From Sanghuangporus weigelae (lineage: Eukaryota; Basidiomycota; Agaricomycetes; Hymenochaetales; Hymenochaetaceae): a stretch of 64,000 nt of DNA. The position numbers were made by a program, and so were the translations under genes. The notes under the pieces were generated by a model. That model was not told the origin of the DNA. It did not search any database and worked only from the letters and a program-made list of their open reading frames with translations. Each line of letters begins with the position of its first letter. Within the stretch, counting starts at the first letter, position 1. Shown here in pieces: positions 31,899-44,500 of this stretch. The stretch lies in the NCBI GenBank assembly GCA_033182465.1, contig CP137328.1, forward strand, positions 248,001 to 312,000, read 5' to 3'.

Positions 31899-33708
31899 TG
31901 TTAGGTGACGGCCTAACACTCATATCGCCGAAGACTACTAACTAAGAAATAACCCTAATAAGCAGCAGAACCATCCCTCAGATAATCCAAGGGACAGTCG
32001 ACAACGATGTAGAGACAAACGAGTGTATAGTCGGAGATCCAATGAATGTCGAGGCAAGGGGCCTCTATAGGAAGGCTAGCTACCTATATAGACTATGAGC
32101 CTGGGAAAGGACTATCGACTAAGGGAAGGAATGTGATGTCATAGGGTACAGGGTTAGGTCATGTGGTCGGAACAGATCAGAGGAAGGATCAGAGATGTCG
32201 GAATAAGGTAATAGGAATGATTAATGAACTAACTAAGTGTCCATACGACATTGGGGTGAAGAATAAGAATAAACAAATGACTGGGATAGGTATAAGGGAC
32301 AATAATAGGTGGAGAAGGAAAGGAAAAAGAAAAGGAAAAAGAATATACGTGCGTTGTAGTGCACATAGACACTTCTGTAGCATCAACAGACTATCCCTCA
32401 GGTCACCTGAGCAAGTCAGCATGCCCACAGCACCCATCCAACAACTAGATCACATCACTAGACTCTCAAGGTCACAGGGTGACCATTGTACACTGCCCTT
32501 CCATGCATTTCAGACTATTTGGTGCATTGCAACCTTTCCAATGTATTGCACCCCACAGGACCTTCCAAGCTGAGCACAGAACTGTCACCCAAAGCAGATG
32601 TGACTCACCCAATGCCCTGACCATATGGCACACCCTAGGGTCACATACCTGCCTCACATGGTGTCCCAGACAGTAAAACATACTTTGAATCATCCAGACT
32701 CTTGACTCTTTCATTCTTTGCAATATTCCAATAGCCGACAGACAAACCCTAAACACCCGATGCATTGTCTGAGGTGGCTGTGCAGGTCCAGACTAGTTTG
32801 ATGAAGGTTTGGGCTACACAGCCACTCCATCCAGGCATTCCGAAGCTTCAGATGTTTCATGTTTTGACCTGTTTTACCTTCCGTTACACGTTTCACATCT
32901 TTGGACTCACCCCTTTGACTCGGATTGGTAAATTAGACTCCCAAATGAGTACCCTGACAGCCTCAGGCTTGAGTCTAAGACCATTGTGGCCCATTCCGAC
33001 CCATTTCCGTTGACCCTTTTATCCTATATGCTTGTTTCATCGCATACATGACTTGACTTGGTAGTACAGTATAAAAGGAAGCATGTACTAGCTAGTCCAG
33101 GAGAAGTAGTGGGTGGTAGATGACCACTGTAGACTCCCAGTATACTTCAATGGAGTAGAGTTCACCCTCATTTACTCTCTTGCTTCACCTCTCTCCATCT
33201 TTGCTCTTAGTTCTTGATTCTAACCACAGCCCGGCGCTGTATGCCTATTTTATGGCCCTTTCACTCATTTCTCGACTTCCCCCTGCCTAGCTGAGCGTCC
33301 AATGATGTCTTCGGACCCTCGTCAGTATTCTTGACATCCACCCGAGTCCAGTTCAGACCTTCTGACATTTCTACAACATCAGCTCTGGCACATGTTTCTG
33401 ATACTCCGGACCATTGATACACGTTTCCTCCATCCTTCATGCACCACCCCCAGCTTGTTCAGGTTCGGACCCTTGTTTCCTGGTTTGGACTACTCCCCAT
33501 TTGGTCCCCTCCATCATACGGTCGTCCGGTTGAGCTTTGCGAGCCTTTTAGACAATCCTGGACATACTCCTATGTCATCTTTGTGACTTTCCTGTCATCT
33601 GTGATGCTCCCTCTCATCACTGAGACCTGATTGGCTCTCTTTGGGGTCGAACAGCCTACCAGCCATCGCCCTTTAGAATCCTGATCAGCCACACAGCATT
33701 CTCTAACA
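31899..33708. mobile_element. LTR-like insertion iii (1810 bp) in the transposase relic
   Basis: Starts TGTTAGG and ends CTCTAACA, flanked by TATGG (31894-31898) and CATGG (33709-33713), a 5-bp duplication with one mismatch. The transposase frame runs from the KEEKEAIW codons before it straight into the MSATNNTNEG codons after it. TATAAAAGG at about 33071 is a plausible LTR promoter. No convincing ORF. Confidence 0.72.
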
Positions 33709-34210
33709 CATGGATGTCTGCAACAAATAACACAAATGAAGGTGCACTTGGCGCCTTCCGGGTATTTCACAGGCACAAACCAAACGGTACAATGGAGCTG
33801 TTCAACTCATTATTCAGATATCGCAGCAATAGAATGGAAGAATTCATTAGCAAAGAACTCACTGGAGAAAAATATGAAAAATTCTTAAAGGAAGAGGCTC
33901 GACTGGAGGATGTGGCTGGAATAGATAGGAAGTGATGGTGCAAAATCAATGTGAAGAGGGATGAGGCATGTGTTGCAAAAAGACAAAAATGTGAGCTTTG
34001 ACAACAGAAAAAATTGGGCAAGGAGGAGCGTATCAAGGCTGTGAAACTGGAGGTGGACCAGGAGATCATTGATGATATGAATGTGAAGGAAATTAAGGAC
34101 CAGTTAGCGAAGTACAGGAAGATATATCCTGGGTATGTACCTAAGATAACCGACCTACTGAGGAAGGAGATGATGAAGGAAGCATTGGACCGCTGCATGG
34201 AGCAACACGG

Positions 34211-37200
34211 GACCCGACTCCGCGAATGCACCATGACAGGCGGTGTAGCGCATTGGCCCCTCCTGTGCCAGCACACTCATACTATGACTCCCTCTAACTG
34301 CAGATACCATATCCCAGTGCCGCCTACACCTCAGAGTGTGAGGGCATACTCCTACTGCACTCGAGACACCATTTGAGTATGTTTCCAGTGATTCCAGCAC
34401 ATGTACTGTTCTGCGGTGCCCTCCGAAGGCCCAGATCAATCCGCCAATGGCTCTCCGACACTCAGACAGGCCTTCTGACAACTCCTACCCAGCAGCAGGC
34501 ACTATAGGACATATCCCTCAGTGACTACAGACTGCTAATCTTACGATTTACCATATATACAGCCTTACGGTGTCGGTCGGCGGTGTCGTATCTGAAGGTG
34601 CTACAGATGTCCGTCCTACTAAGGGTGCTGAATGTATGAAGGAACCTCCAAAAATGGGATGCCGACGCTATCAGACTCTCAAAGACCTACTACCCGGCAG
34701 GTGCCAGGAACCGTCGGAGACGTAATGGATGGGTCTAAGGATGCCGCTGGATAAAGGGAATAGGATAACAGGGCCGCCGCTCAAAAGGGGGGATCACAAG
34801 AGGCTGCCGACGTGGTATAAACTCGGCCACAGGAAGGTATGAAGTGTATAAGATGAATATAAAGGATAAAATGGAGTGAGTGGCTGGAGAAGGCGCCGCT
34901 GGGTCGTCTGATAGGATGCCTGGGTCGTCGGATGGCCGCCAACGTCGAATAGAGGGGTGCCGGACTGAGGGGGAGGCCGCAGGAATTCGCCGAAGTAGCG
35001 TAAACGCGATAGATGAAAGGAAAAGACCGTATAAGATCAATATATGGGATAAACTGGAGTGAAAGGCTGGAAACGACGCCGAAGGGGAGTCTGATGAGAA
35101 GCCTGGGTCGCCGAAGGGTCGCCGACGTCGAATAGAGGGGCGCCGGATCACTGAACGTCAGAGCGGCAGAGGCGTACCGGAGGCGGCGAAGGCAAGTAGA
35201 ATGTGGAGTCAAACAAGAGGAGATGTCAAGGATAGTATATAGTCAAGGGGGAGGCTCAGTACATGAGGGGAGACTCAGAGTGAGGGATATCTTGAACTCT
35301 GGCGCTCGGTCTGGTACATGCTCTTGGAATCCGTGCTAGGCTTGGAATCCCTGCTAGGCTTGGAATCCTTGCTAGGCTCGGAATCCTTGCTAGGCTTGGA
35401 ATCCTTGCTAGGCTTGGAATCCTTTTTCATCTACAAGCTAGTATAAGCTCTATATATACTCTACTGCTGTCGCCAACACATCCTACTGTCTGACAACATC
35501 TCCTGAGTCATCTGGGTTGCCAAGGGCCGCTGCCGGAGCGCCCAGGTGAAATCTGAGAGCGGCAACGTGAGGGGGGCATCCAATCACATGAAATATTGAG
35601 TATCTGCAATAACACGGGCGCCGGTGGAGTTGGGCTTGGCGGCGCGAGTCGGTGGCTTGGCACGCCGATGTACCACATGCCTACCTTCCATACATGGTCT
35701 AATGGGGGCCGCCGCGTCGGGGGGAAGTCGGGAAACATCGGAACCGATGATTGGAGGCTGATATCGCGTATATGAGACAAAGGGCGCATCAGCCGATGTC
35801 CCTGAGGTGTCCGATGCATCGGCGGCACTCAATACAGAGTGTGGGCGATCCCTAGTGACTAATATGAGTGGCCGGAGCGGCAGTGCTGTGGGGGACTGCC
35901 GGACTGGTGGCAGATACATCGTAATGAGGCATGTAAGCACATATGACAATATATAGCTCCCTAGACAATGGGGGACTGCTTGGTAAGCTGTAGGAGGCGT
36001 CGGCGAGGGTACCTGAGGATGTCTGAGTGTCCGCCGCATTGATCGGCGCCAAGGGGGGCCGACTCGGAGGCATCCAGAGTCGCCGCACGGCTGTACGTAT
36101 GGTAAATCATAAGATCGGCGGCACGTAGTCACTGAGGGATGTGTCCTATAGTGCCTGGTGCTGGGTAGGAGCTGTCGGCGGACCTGTCTGAGTGTCGGGG
36201 AGCCATCGGCGGATCAATTTGGGTCATAAGAGGGCGCCGCAGTACAGTACGTGTGCTGGAATCAATGGATACGTGCTCAAATGATGTCCCGAGTGCAATA
36301 GGAGTGTGCCCTCACACTCTCAGGTGTCGGCAGTGCTGGGATATGGTATCTGCAGTAAGAGGGAGCCATAGTATGAGTGTACTGGCACAGGAGGAGCCAG
36401 TGCGCTACAACGGCAACTCTAGACGCCTCCGAGTCAGCCCCCCATGGCGTCAATTGGTGCAGCAGACACTCAGACATCCTCAGGTACCTTCGCCAACGCC
36501 TCCTACAGCTTACCAAGCAGTCCCCCATTGCCTAGGGAGCTATATATTGTTATATGTGCTTACATGCCTCATTATGACATATCTGGCGCTGATCCAGCAG
36601 TCCCCCACAGCACTGCCGCTCCGGCCACTCATATTAGTCACTAGGGATCGCCTACACTCTGTATTGAGTGCCGCTGATGCATCGGACACCTCAGGAACAC
36701 TGACTGATGCACCCCTTGTCTCATATATGCGATATTAGCTTCCAATCATCGGCTCCAACATTTCCCGACTTCCCCCCAATGCGGTGGCCCCCATTAGACC
36801 ATGTATGGAAGGTAGGCATGTGGTACATCGGCGTGCCAAGCTGCCGACTTGTGCCGCCAAGCCCAACTCTACTAGCGCCCGTATTATTGCAGATACTCAA
36901 TATTCCATGCTATTGGATGCCTCCCTGACGTTGCCGCTTGCAGATTTCACCTGGGCACTCCAGCAGCAGCCCTTGGCAACCCAGATGGCTCAGGAGATGT
37001 TGTCAGACAGTAGGACATATTGGTGACAGCAGCAGAGTATATATAGAGCTTATATTAGGTTGGTAGAAGACAGATCATCTTAGAGAGAGTATGTACCAGT
37101 CCAAGCACCAGAGTTCAAGATATCCCTCACTCTGAGTCTCCCCTCTTGTACTGAGCTCCCCCCCCCCCTTGACTATATACTATCTTGGACATCTCCTCTT

Positions 37201-37850
37201 GCTTGACTCATCATTCCACTTGCCTCCGCCACCTTCAATACACCTCCGTCGCTCTGACGTTTAGTGAGTGAGTAGGGCTCGGGATTTAACCCTGAGCCTC
37301 CTTCCCGCACTTTGTACCTCGTCGGCGCCCCTCTATCTGATGTCGGCGGCCCTCTAGCAACACAGGCCTCCTATCAGACTCCTCTGCGGCGCCCATTCCA
37401 GCCTTTCATTCTAGCTTAGTTCATATATCCATCTTATACAACCCTTTTCTTCCATCTATCACATTTATGCAAGGTCGGCAGATTTGTGTGGCGTCCCCCA
37501 CACTCCTGCCCCCTCTATTTGATGTCGGTGGCTATTTAGCGATACAGGCATTATACCAGATGACCCAGCGGCACCTTCTCCACCCACTTGCTCCAGTTCA
37601 GTTCTTATATTCATCTCATACACTCCTGCCGACCCTGTGTCTGAGTTTCCACTACGTCGGCAGCCTTCTGTGATCCCCCCTTTCGAGCGGCAGCCCTATT
37701 AGCTTATCCCTTTCATACTTTGGCATCCCTACACCCCTCCATCATGTCTCTGACGGTAGTGGGGATTTAGAGTCTGATAGCATCGACATCTCACTTTTGA
37801 AGGTTTCTTCATACATTCAGCACCCTTAGTAGGATGGACATTGGTAGTGC
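34211..37850. repeat. Large imperfect palindrome (foldback-like)
   Basis: The left arm at about 34600-36080 and the right arm at about 36420-37850 are inverted copies, readable for example as CAGCACCCTTAGTAGGA at 37820 against its complement at 34615. The spacer 36081-36419 is itself an inverted copy of about 34211-34560. The arms are diverged. Antisense and sense short open frames in the two arms are mirror images and are not genes. Confidence 0.75.
35323..35422. repeat. 18-bp tandem repeat, 5.5 units
   Basis: Units of CTTGGAATCCTTGCTAGG with single-base variants, starting at 35323, 35341, 35359, 35377 and 35395, plus a partial one. It lies in the left palindrome arm and is absent from the right arm, so it arose or was lost after the inversion. 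Confidence 0.85.
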
Positions 37851-37879
37851 TTTCAGAGACACACACCACCCACTACAGC

Positions 37880-38030
37880 GCTTGGGTGGTAACGGGTTAC
37901 TGTTGCCTAGGCCACTCAATTGCTTGGGCCCATGATAGCTGGCTTGGTGACCAGTCGCGTTTGGAAAGTTGATTGTGTAGGTCTGCTGATTGCGTAGATC
38001 CTGATACGAGATTTTGAGCAGATCCTTTTA
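37880..38030 (-). repeat. Inverted copy of the 5' end of insertion ii
   Basis: Reverse complement of about 30068-30225, ending at 38030 exactly where the right direct repeat begins. It marks the terminus of another member of that element family. Confidence 0.75.
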
Positions 38031-38031
38031 T

Positions 38032-38515
38032 AGACTTACTTGTGTGATTGGGAAGAACCAGAATCATTACCCCACTGCATGTTGCAAACACGTGGTGCTA
38101 CCTGCTAGTTATTACGCCAAGTCAGCAAGTTAGCCAATATTAGGCATTTTGTAATATCACACAGTGTTCAAAGGAGCTGTTTATGTGACAGTCATCTATG
38201 TTTTTTCCATTGGCTATATTTATTTTTCCTGTCTATATTATGAGCAGAAATTTTTTTAGTAGATGTATCTCATGGTAGGCAATCAGACTATTGAGAAAGG
38301 TGTTATGTGGTGAGCTGTAAAAGTAGATCTGTAATAGGTATTCAAAGGACCGGTTAATGACTGTAGTACCTCTAGAACTTCCTGAATAAAAGGCAAGTTC
38401 CAAGGAGTCATTTATACCTTTTATTTTAGACAGATGCATTTGAGATAGGAGTAGAGAACAAGGTGTGAAGAAGCTCAGCATTACCTCTCTCTCTCTTGTT
38501 AAGACAAGTAGACTA
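38032..38515 (+). repeat. Direct repeat, right copy (partner 24961-25445)
   Basis: Same content as the left copy. Its 3' end extends a little further in similarity to the 5' region of the HAD/FCP1-like gene (GTTAAGACAAGTAGAC against GTGAAGAGACAAGTTAGAC). It ends about 80 bp before the CRN2 start codon. Confidence 0.75.
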
Positions 38516-38606
38516 GTGGGAATTTTACACTGTCACGTGACCATGTGACATGTCGTTCGTGGCCGTGGCCGCTATCACCACAAACGACAGTCAGCATGGA
38601 AGTCTG

Positions 38607-38859
38607 TGTGACGATGTAACAGTCACTCGTATTATCTGAGTACTGATTACTTAAGATCAGGAAAGTCGGATTAAGTATAGCACTATTTCCCTCATGTTAT
38701 GCCTCATGTATTTTAGTTTAAATAGCAAGTAGATAGCGACATGTAAGGAGGATTCTCCCCCCTCGTTATACACACAATACTACGGTTATTCCAGCCAGTA
38801 GACGTGTGAACTGAGCTCCAGGAGAATTCTTCAGTGTGACCGAATATCCATTCATCACA
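38607..38859 (+). repeat. Gypsy 5' LTR
   Basis: 253 bp, TGTGAC...TCACA. Differs from the 3' LTR at 38613 (G, CpG kept here) and 38854 (A, CpG lost here). Confidence 0.96.
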
Positions 38860-39060
38860 TATTTTTGGCTGTTCCAACCGTCTTGCTTAACATCTGAACT
38901 CGTTATTATACTAGTCGACATTGTCGAGGAGCCAAAGGAGGTCTGATCAACCTACCGGTACCCGCATAGTTGACTCATCATTCGAAAACTCACAAAAACA
39001 GCTAAGTTTCAATCAGTTTCAATCAGTCTTGTAAAGTTTCTTTGAGTACTCACCATATCT

Positions 39061-41531
39061 ATGGCCACCCGCAATGTTTTAGCATTGCGTTCCATGAAGG
39101 GAATCCCACGCGAAGTTGATCGAGACGTACCGATCAAGAGACGGACCTACAGACGAAGGGGTTCATTTGGAGCAGCTGAGGATCAGCTCTCCCCTAACTC
39201 GAAACGACAACTCGAGATGAGCAAGTCATCAGAAGGTAATGACGACAACAACGAAGATAAAGACTTACATAGTCTAGCTGCAGCATCAGGGGCAGTAGAG
39301 TCCCCCCAAAGTATTTCCCAAGCGAATGTACCGCTTGATGCCGCCGTGGGCCGCCTCAGAAGGGCGAGGGCCGGCGAAGAACCAAGGGTCAGTACCCTAC
39401 CAGTAAATGACGGAGAGACATCCTCTTTACTCGCTTGGAGGCCGGCGGGATACTTCCCCTCGGCTGCACATACCATAGAAACTGTAACAACCAAAGAAAG
39501 TGTTAGTTCAGTAGCGGAAGAAGTTCAGAAGAATGAACCTACTCCTCAGAGTGAATACCGAACCGTTCCTAGTGAAATAACTCGTAAGACCTCAGAAGAC
39601 GAAGAAGGATTTCGTACGGTAACTCACCGACACGGAACAAGGCGCAATGACGAAAGATCGAGTGATGGTGACAAATCGTCACCAGAACACCCGATATTCG
39701 AAACTCCCTATCAAAGATTAAGCAGAGGCACTCAAAATTTAAACAAAGAACTCTTGGGAACCTTTAATAATCGTTTCGTAGTATTATCAGGCAGATACGA
39801 CTCATTCGACAGACGAGTCGAAGAACTGGGCAAAGATATTAGTCAATTTGCAGAGAAATACAAAGATAAGATACGCACCGACTCGGCAAACAAGGAAACG
39901 GTAAAGCTTGACGAGCAAGAGGAGGAAGACAACATATCTTCAGGTACAAGTTATGGCAGTAAATCGGAACGTAAAGCACAAAGAAAGACTCGAAATTTTG
40001 AGGAAAGACGTCGTCAGAAAACTGATGAAGTTCGCGAATGGGCATGAGCTAGTGCCATCGTGATTTTTGGACAGAGAGCAAACAAATCAGATGAAATCTC
40101 ACCTATAGTTTCCGGCTTTGATCAGGAGGAATTCACCTCGGGTATCTACACGCAACCGAGCGATAAGGGAAAATACCCTGATCCAAGGAACTATGGAAAT
40201 ACTGGGTTAGCTTTCTCCACCATTGATGACATCGATAAGCAAATGGAATACTTACTTTCGGTCCAAGAGGAACGCCTTCTCCAAGAACAAAGAGAACTTG
40301 AGGGACGACGCGTGCCCATGCAGCGTGTTCCGACCCTGTATCAGGATCGTCCCGGACCATCTGGTCTGAATATGTCAGAAAAAGAAAGAAAAGAGAGAGT
40401 AAGAACTCACCGGAGATACAAATCAAGATCAAAATCGCGCAGCTCAGGACAAAGGACTGTAGAATTCCAAAAGAAGGAGAAGAACATCAAGCATAGTCCG
40501 ATACCTGATACCTTCTCGGGAGATGAAGAGACACATCCACCTCACAGAGGACCTCCTGATAGCTCAGGGCCAAGCTCTGATGGTTCCGATGACAAGAGAC
40601 GAGGCGGAGGAGACTCGTCTGATACTAGTACAGAAGAGAATGAAACTTCTGAAACGGAACAATTAGGACCTGCCCGAGCGACTCGTAAACTTGTCAAACT
40701 TACTGGTAAAGGCCAAACGAGGCCTGATGAATCTAAGAAGATGAAAAACAAAGATAAGCGTGATAGAAAGAAAGAAAAGGAAACAAAAAAGAAATACCAA
40801 GAAAGGTTCGCCTCAGCGAAACCAATTGATAACCTAGGTAAACACAGTTTCCTAAAACAAGTTATTCGTCAGTCGTCAAGAAAACCATTGAGTCCTTCAG
40901 ACTCGAGTGACTCTTCAAGCTCACCTAGTTCACCTAGTAGTCCTGATAATTCGGATGACGATACCTTACTGGGACCTTCCAGTATCAACTCAAGTGATTC
41001 CGAACGAACTAAAAAGAAGAAGAAAAGTGCTAAATGCAAATGGAAGCGTGATATGATGAGATTGAAAATACAGACTGCAGGAATAAAAGCCTTACCTCCA
41101 AACCCATATGATGGGGAACCTAATATGAATAGGTACAGCAAATTCATCACGGAAACTAATCTGTACATGCGTTACACTGGATTAGACAAAATACCGAAAG
41201 AACAAGTTGGAGTATTACCTACCTTTCTGAAAGGCAAAGCTATAGATTTCTACCGACAGCACATAGGCGTTGATTATCGAAAATGGACTCTCGAAAAGTT
41301 CTATGAAGAATTGATGAATTACTGTTTTCCAGTGAATTACTCTGAAGACTTACGAAAACAATTTAATCAGAACAAACAAGGTCGAAGAAACATACAAAAA
41401 TATTTGTATGATATCAGAATACTAGCAGAGAATCTAGGAGATATATCAGTAAGGGATCATATTAGAAAGATTTGGGACGGCTTACATCCCCAATATCAAA
41501 GACAATTACGACTCGATAACTTGAGTCCAGA
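39061..41531 (+). pseudogene. Gypsy gag (in-frame TGA; frameshift at 3' end)
   Basis: A large Gag of about 820 codons. The N-terminal third is charged and disordered; a TGA at 40045-40047 interrupts it in an REWA-ASAI context. A long Ser/Asp/Lys-rich segment follows, then the retrotransposon Gag capsid region (PYDGEPNMNRYSKFITETN, FLKGKAIDFYRQHI, FNQNKQGRRNIQKY). The frame closes near 41536; pol continues one frame over, as if one base was lost next to a Trp codon. I treat this as a lesion, not programmed frameshifting, because the zinc knuckle belonging to Gag lies beyond it. Confidence 0.85.
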
Positions 41532-41534
41532 TAA

Positions 41535-44500
41535 GTGAGCATGAGTGATCTACGAGATCGTCTCATCAGTATCGAACGGGCTAATGAAGCAATAGGAATA
41601 AAATGGCATGAAACTTACTTTGCAGACAAGCCAAAGTTCAATAAACCTCGTAATGAACGTCCAGATAATCCGAGATGCACATATGAGGACAAGAAGAAAC
41701 CTTACTGGAAGTCTAAAAGGCGAAACGAACTAAACGAACGGTCACGTGACAAAAGACAGCGGTCAAATGTCACATCGAATAGTATGAGCCCGAAGTCTAC
41801 AAATCGAAACAAAAATGATAGAGGTCAACGAAGAAATAACACAAACAAGGAAAGGAGACCCACAGATACATATGTGAAGAAACATAGTAAAGAAAAACTT
41901 GATGAAATGCGAGCTAAAGATCAATGTTTTATTTGTGAGCAAACTGGTCATTTTGCGAAAGATTGTCCTACCAGAAGTACAGTAAAGATGGAAACCAATT
42001 CTGTCAAACCTAAAACGGAGGAGAAAGAGATTACTGTGAATTACGCAGCATTAGACAAGCTTAAGGAAATGAAAAATGACCAACAATACCTTGATATTGA
42101 GTTAGTCACTCAATCAAATGCTGTCAATTTAGGACAACATGTAATAAGCTCAGCAATGATGGGTGTAGACGAACAAGATGAACAAGATGATGAACCTTGT
42201 ATCATGACAGATCACTATTACAACTATAAAATGATTCAAGAGACATTCGGTTACGAACGTATGGATTTGTTAATTCTCAGTTTCGAAGTACCGAAACCTC
42301 GAAGAAAAGAGACAATATTAGTCCGATCACGTCTGGACAATTATGAAGAACTCTTACCAGAATGTACCAAGCTATATTATAGACCTACCGGTCTATTACC
42401 TTTTCGTGATCCATACGCGTTAGGTGCAATATTGAGTTTGACAGCGGGAATGCCTTACCCTTTCGAATGAAAATGTGTTAAACCTTGGAAACGAAGGTAT
42501 AACAAAGGAATCAGATTCGACGTACAGAAAATAGATGATGAACATTACCTAGTTTCGGATTGGTGGGATAGAGATGAATACAAACTACCAATAAAGTTAG
42601 CAATGTCACCTAATTTCGACATTTGAATCTGGTACACAATAGCTAGACAAGTTAGGTACTCATCGAAAATGATATACGTGAATGACGTATCACTTACAAT
42701 AGACGAACATTTCGAACCTGAGATAAGTAACTTGATAGACGGCCCAGGTATTGAACATTTCTTCGAACCAGAATGGTTCGATATGCCGATTCCGCAAGCG
42801 GAACCGTCGCAACGGACCCGTAACCGAAGAAGACGCAATAGAAGACCTAACAGACAAGAAGTTAATCAAATGTCAATCAATGATAATGAAACGACACTAA
42901 CCAATGATGAGATTCGATGAATCGTAGCAGAAACTTTGAATCAGTTAGGAAACCGAGCGACTAACACGGATAATGAAACTCTTACCAGTTTGGCCATGGG
43001 AGTTAGTGAAGAAATAATAAAATCGAATGCTATACCAAGAGTGGAAAGAACATCAGCTTATGCTAAAGATTTCAAACGGCACATACCTAGACCAATAATA
43101 GTGATTGTGCATATCAATGGCAAAGCTGCTAGAGCATTAGTCGATTCAGGATCGTTAGCAGACTTCATGTCAACGAAATTTGCGGACCAAATAGGCGTGA
43201 AAAGAATACCTTTAGCAAAACCATTGTCAGTACAGTTAGCAGCTCAAGGATCTAGAACTAAAGTTACTTACTGTACCGAAGCTGAGTTGAGATTTGGCAC
43301 TATCAACTCAAAACGCCACTTCGACATTATGAATTTGGACAATTACGACATCATCCTAGGTACACCATTTTTGTACCAACATAAAGTTTCGATTGGCTTT
43401 AATGAGTCAAGAATCTGGATTGAAAGCAAAGAATCTTTGCCATTTAAAGGTGAGCAAAGCGAACAATTATCATCCTTATTGATTGACACTTACGAGAATG
43501 AAATCGAAAAATGCAGACGCGATATAAAAGAATACGCGAAGGACCTATTTAAAGACGCTTCTCAGACATCATTACCACCTTTCAGAGCAATTAATCATAC
43601 CATACCATTGATAGACGAAACCAAGCAATATAAATTTCGTCGTTCGACCTGTCCTGACCCATTAAGAGAACAATGGAGAAAGAAACAAAAAGACTATATA
43701 CAAAGTGGGAGATGGAAGGTAATAACAGGATCGAACGCGATGCCTATGTTATTACTTCAGAAACCTAGAAAGAATAAAGATGAGCCTATACGTCTAAGAA
43801 CAGTAGTTGACTTACGAGAATGAAACGCGAACACTCGTAAATTATCATCACCATTACCAGATATTGAATCTGTGTTGCGAAGAGTCGCATCTAAGAAGTA
43901 CAAATCGTTAATAGATGGTAAAGATGCTTATGAACAAATAAGAATAATACCAGAACACGTACCAAGAACAATATTCAATACACCTGACGGAACTATGGTT
44001 AGTGAAGTTATGCAGTTAGGTGATTGTAATAGCGGCGCTACGTACCAAGCGTTAATGAATCATATTTTCCAACCGTATCTAGGGGATTGGATGGATATCT
44101 ATTTGGATGACTTAGTGATTTATTCCAATACAATCAAAGAACACTTACGACATTTGAAAACAGTAATCGACATTTTGCGTCGTGAGCAATTTTACTTGAG
44201 TGAACACAAAATGCAACTGTTTCAAAGCGAACTAAAGATATTAGGACACATAATCGATGACAATGGAATAAGAATGGACCCACATAAGGTTGGTTCGATT
44301 AGAAATTGGAAGGTACCTACTAATAAAGACTCGTTAAAATGATTCTTAGGAGCTGTGGGATACTTAGCACCAAACGTACCTCAACTAAGAATACCAATGT
44401 CAGTATTATCGAACGTTTCAGGCGAAACGGCTCAATTTCGATGGACTTTTACTGAACACCGAGCGTTTAACCAAATAATAAAGTTAGTTTACGACTTTCA

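Larger units (their letters stand above)
25870..34210 (+). pseudogene. Degenerate transposase-like gene of an agaricomycete repeat family, split by insertions
   Basis: Coding remnants in order: RIVDFLATVAKAHIPSR (about 25890), a long coiled coil (26040-26660 and 28206-28330), AGIASKVQLTEEM (about 28570), GDHVEDQKAKHWLL (about 29050), GCGMHKDLNSVKGG (29370), GGVKLMGLIGSLFNDKDDKK (29560), FPDTSNTRYSSYLDA (29735), LSTWERFLSEF (31815), TNEGALGAFRV (33730) and a charged C-terminus ending near 34200. I recognise this order from repeated hypothetical proteins of agaricomycetes that behave like mobile elements, but cannot give a superfamily name with certainty. Frameshifts and stops occur throughout. 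Three insertions with 5-bp target duplications split it, and its introns share a repeated core. Not functional. Confidence 0.7.

Noticed and set aside
25870-34210. Assignment of the transposase relic to KDZ or Plavaka superfamilies
   Set aside because: I recognise the motif order from agaricomycete repeat proteins but do not see the diagnostic cysteine clusters or DDE spacing, so no superfamily name is given.
35584-36132. Proline-rich ORFs in the palindrome as genes
   Set aside because: They exist as mirror-image pairs in both arms with differing stops and no motifs, as expected for a non-coding inverted repeat.
24961-38515. The direct repeats at 24961-25445 and 38032-38515 as LTRs of one 13.5-kb retrotransposon
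   Set aside because: No target duplication or clear TG...CA ends, no gag or pol between them in a consistent order, and the repeats contain the 5' end of a host gene. A duplicated host segment fits better.
41520-41545. Programmed gag-pol frameshift in the gypsy element
   Set aside because: The zinc knuckle, which belongs to Gag, is beyond the shift, and a single lost base next to a Trp codon explains it. Not excluded without other copies.
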